Shown here one piece after another: positions 62,520 through 64,000 of a stretch of DNA of 64,000 bases. The notes under the pieces were generated by a model. That model saw only the letters and a program-made list of their open reading frames with translations. It did not search any database and had not been told where the DNA came from. A program made the translations under genes and the position numbers. Every line of letters starts with the position of its first letter. Position 1 is the first letter of the stretch. The DNA comes from Aquamicrobium aerolatum DSM 21857 (GTDB lineage: Bacteria; Pseudomonadota; Alphaproteobacteria; Rhizobiales; Rhizobiaceae): positions 1-64,000 of the forward strand of contig NZ_FORF01000015.1 in the NCBI RefSeq assembly GCF_900113935.1. The letters run 5' to 3'.

Positions 62520-63464
62520 TCACTCCATCTTCCAGCGTTTGTGGAACCACATCCATTGGCCGGGATGTTCGCGCACCCAACCCTCGACGGTGTCGTTGAG
62601 CAATTGCGCGGTGGCGTTGACGTCGACGGTGCCCTTCTCGGTGCGCGGAAGGACCAGAGGATCCTGAATCTCCAGCCGGTAGCGGTTGCCGGGCAGGCGG
62701 ATGCAGCGGGCGGGGTAGACGTCGCATTCGTATTGGCGCGCAAGCTTCGGCACCAGCGGGCTGGTGTTGCAGGCCTGCCCAAAGAAGGTGGTTTTCACGC
62801 CGCGTGTGAACTTCTGGTCGACGAGAACGCCAATATTGCCATTGCGCTCGAGAATGCGGGCGAGGCCGAAGGCGGCTCCGGCGCGCGAGGCGAGCAATTC
62901 GCCCATCGATTCCGCGCGCGTCGAAAAGATGTATTTGGCGATATAGGGGTTATTTGGCGCGCGAAACAAAGCCGTTACTTTGAGGTCGTAGCGGGCTGCG
63001 GCGACCGGAAGAAGCTCGAAATTCCCGCTGTGCGCGGTGAAGAAAATATGCGGACGACCGCTGTCGCGCAGGCGCAGGAAGGTTTCGGCACCGACAACTT
63101 CGACACGTCCCGGTTCCGCCGCGTTCGGGTCAAAGTCGAACAACTGGTCAAGAAAGACGTATTCGCCGGCCAGACGCGCCATGTTGCCCCACATGTCGGA
63201 GGCAATTTCGGCGATTTCCTGCTCGCTCTTTTCCGGGTAGGCCTGACGCAGATTGTCGAGTGCAACGCGGTGGCGGCCAACCAACGGGCCGAGACGACGC
63301 ACCACCCTATCGGCCAAGTTGAGCGCAGCATCGGCCGGCAGGCGGCGCAGCAGCCACAACACGCCCAAAGCAAGGCGCGCAATGATCCAGTATTCCGCCT
63401 GCTTCAGCCCGCGCAGGGTGCGGGCAATCAGCGGCCGCAGAAACGGCGCGCGCGTCTCGCTCAT
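62520..63464 (-). CDS. Lysophospholipid/lipid A acyltransferase (LpxL/HtrB family)
   Basis: The membrane-associated acyltransferase of about 314 residues has an N-terminal hydrophobic stretch (YWIIARLALGVLWLLRRLPA). The catalytic segment is FFTAHSGNFELLPVAAARYD (HX4E/D-like), followed by ALFRAPNNPYIAKYIFSTRA, NGNIGVLVDQKFTRGVKTTF and the C-terminal HPGQWMWFHKRWK. It adds a secondary acyl chain to lipid A at the inner membrane. Rhizobial genomes carry several paralogues, so which chain is added is unclear. The ATG start overlaps the stop of the upstream dehydrogenase gene (TGATG), so both are in one operon. Confidence 0.9.
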   Translation of the reverse strand: MSETRAPFLRPLIARTLRGLKQAEYWIIARLALGVLWLLRRLPADAALNLADRVVRRLGPLVGRHRVALDNLRQAYPEKSEQEIAEIASDMWGNMARLAGEYVFLDQLFDFDPNAAEPGRVEVVGAETFLRLRDSGRPHIFFTAHSGNFELLPVAAARYDLKVTALFRAPNNPYIAKYIFSTRAESMGELLASRAGAAFGLARILERNGNIGVLVDQKFTRGVKTTFFGQACNTSPLVPKLARQYECDVYPARCIRLPGNRYRLEIQDPLVLPRTEKGTVDVNATAQLLNDTVEGWVREHPGQWMWFHKRWKME

Positions 63465-64000
63465 CACCCGACCCGCAGGATGATCTTGCCGAACACGTCA
63501 CGACCTTCCATGCGCTCCAGCGCTTTGCCGATGCCGTCGAAATCGACTTCGGTATCGATCACCGGATGGACGATGCCGGAGGCCATCTTCTGCATTGCAT
63601 CGGCCATGTTTTCCATACGGCATCCGAATGAACCGAAGATCTTCAGTTGCTGCTGGAACAACTGCATCAGGTTCATGTTGGTGGAGACGCCTGAGGTCGA
63701 ACCACAGGTGACGAGGCGCGCACCGCGCTTCATGCACAGCATCGACCCGGCCCATGTATCCGCACCGACGTGCTCGAACACGACGTCGACGCCCTTCTTC
63801 TTCGTCAGCTTGCGCACGACGCCTTCAAAGCGGTCTTCGCGGTAGTTGATGACGTGATCGGCTCCAAGCGCCTTGGCCTTCTCGATCTTGTCATCTGATC
63901 CGACGGTGGTGATGACGGTGCAGCCCATGCGCTTGGCAAGCTGAATTGCAGCTGAACCGATGCCTGAGCCGCCAGCGTGGACAAGAATGGTCTCGCCCGG
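63464..64000 (-). CDS. Zinc-type alcohol dehydrogenase/quinone oxidoreductase family protein, 3' part
   Basis: The C-terminal 178 residues of a medium-chain dehydrogenase are present; the 5' part lies beyond the right edge. Segments are PGETILVHAGGSGIGSAAIQ and LAKRMGCTVITTVGSDDKIE (NAD(P)-binding Rossmann start), VDVVFEHVGADTWAGSMLCM and RDVFGKIILRVG at the end. The substrate is unknown. In many alphaproteobacteria this gene precedes a lipid A acyltransferase gene, as here, where acyl-chain synthesis for long-chain lipid A is one context. I cannot tell whether the gene belongs to such a cluster. Confidence 0.87.
   Translation of the reverse strand, partial: PGETILVHAGGSGIGSAAIQLAKRMGCTVITTVGSDDKIEKAKALGADHVINYREDRFEGVVRKLTKKKGVDVVFEHVGADTWAGSMLCMKRGARLVTCGSTSGVSTNMNLMQLFQQQLKIFGSFGCRMENMADAMQKMASGIVHPVIDTEVDFDGIGKALERMEGRDVFGKIILRVG

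Overview
The window reads as chromosomal DNA of an aerobic alphaproteobacterium of the order Hyphomicrobiales (Rhizobiales), most likely near Mesorhizobium, Aminobacter or Phyllobacterium. This is inferred from high GC, the gene families present, the Rhizobiales-type short palindromic repeats and the gene orders. No 16S or other definitive marker is present, so genus is not claimed.

Layout. 0-3 kb: the end of an IS21-family insertion sequence has cut off an MmgE/PrpD gene, which sits behind an acyl-CoA thioesterase and opposite a short-chain-fatty-acid type XRE regulator. 3-5.5 kb: a cobalamin riboswitch, preceded by an AT-rich palindrome, leads into mesX-mesD, an oxygen-dependent, folate-independent methionine synthase pair. 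5.5-8.3 kb: a sparse zone with a VIT-family metal transporter, a frameshifted small gene, a flavin-binding protein, decayed fragments and tRNA-Gln(CUG). 8.3-23.1 kb: housekeeping and envelope genes (Ppx/GppA phosphatase, rlmE, aromatic aminotransferase, rnk, ferredoxin reductase, alpha-2-macroglobulin plus pbpC, a lytic transglycosylase, a DUF4239 membrane protein).

23.3-36.9 kb is a nearly complete reductive pyrimidine catabolism locus: preT-preA (uracil to dihydrouracil), a DMT exporter, RutR, a beta-alanine:pyruvate-type transaminase, an N-carbamoyl-beta-alanine-type amidohydrolase, dihydropyrimidinase/hydantoinase, and an ABC importer of the NMT1/ThiY class that probably supplies the pyrimidine. 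A RutR-like operator lies upstream of the transaminase and a weaker one upstream of preT. A methionine-gamma-lyase-like PLP enzyme follows at 37 kb.

38.3-43.3 kb is the protocatechuate branch of the beta-ketoadipate pathway: a PobR-like AraC regulator divergent from pobA-pcaC-pcaH-pcaG-pcaB. pcaD is missing from the expected place. 43.3-48.8 kb holds a PPi-type phosphofructokinase, two small secreted proteins, a nitroreductase and a large MscS-family channel.

48.9-61.6 kb is the most unusual part: a corrinoid-dependent methyltransferase system in what looks like an aerobe. It contains a non-pyrrolysine MttB-superfamily methyltransferase, its corrinoid protein, a methyltetrahydrofolate:corrinoid methyltransferase, a RACo-like ATP-dependent reactivase, two proteins of unknown role (DUF1638 and the PF13769 'virulence factor' family), and, separated by regulators, a dimethylglycine/sarcosine-dehydrogenase-like FAD-GcvT enzyme with a GlxA-type AraC regulator. 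The likely job is demethylation of a quaternary or methylated amine with the methyl group passed to tetrahydrofolate. The substrate is not known from sequence. The window ends with a 4Fe-4S protein, a lipid A acyltransferase and the 3' part of a zinc-type dehydrogenase.
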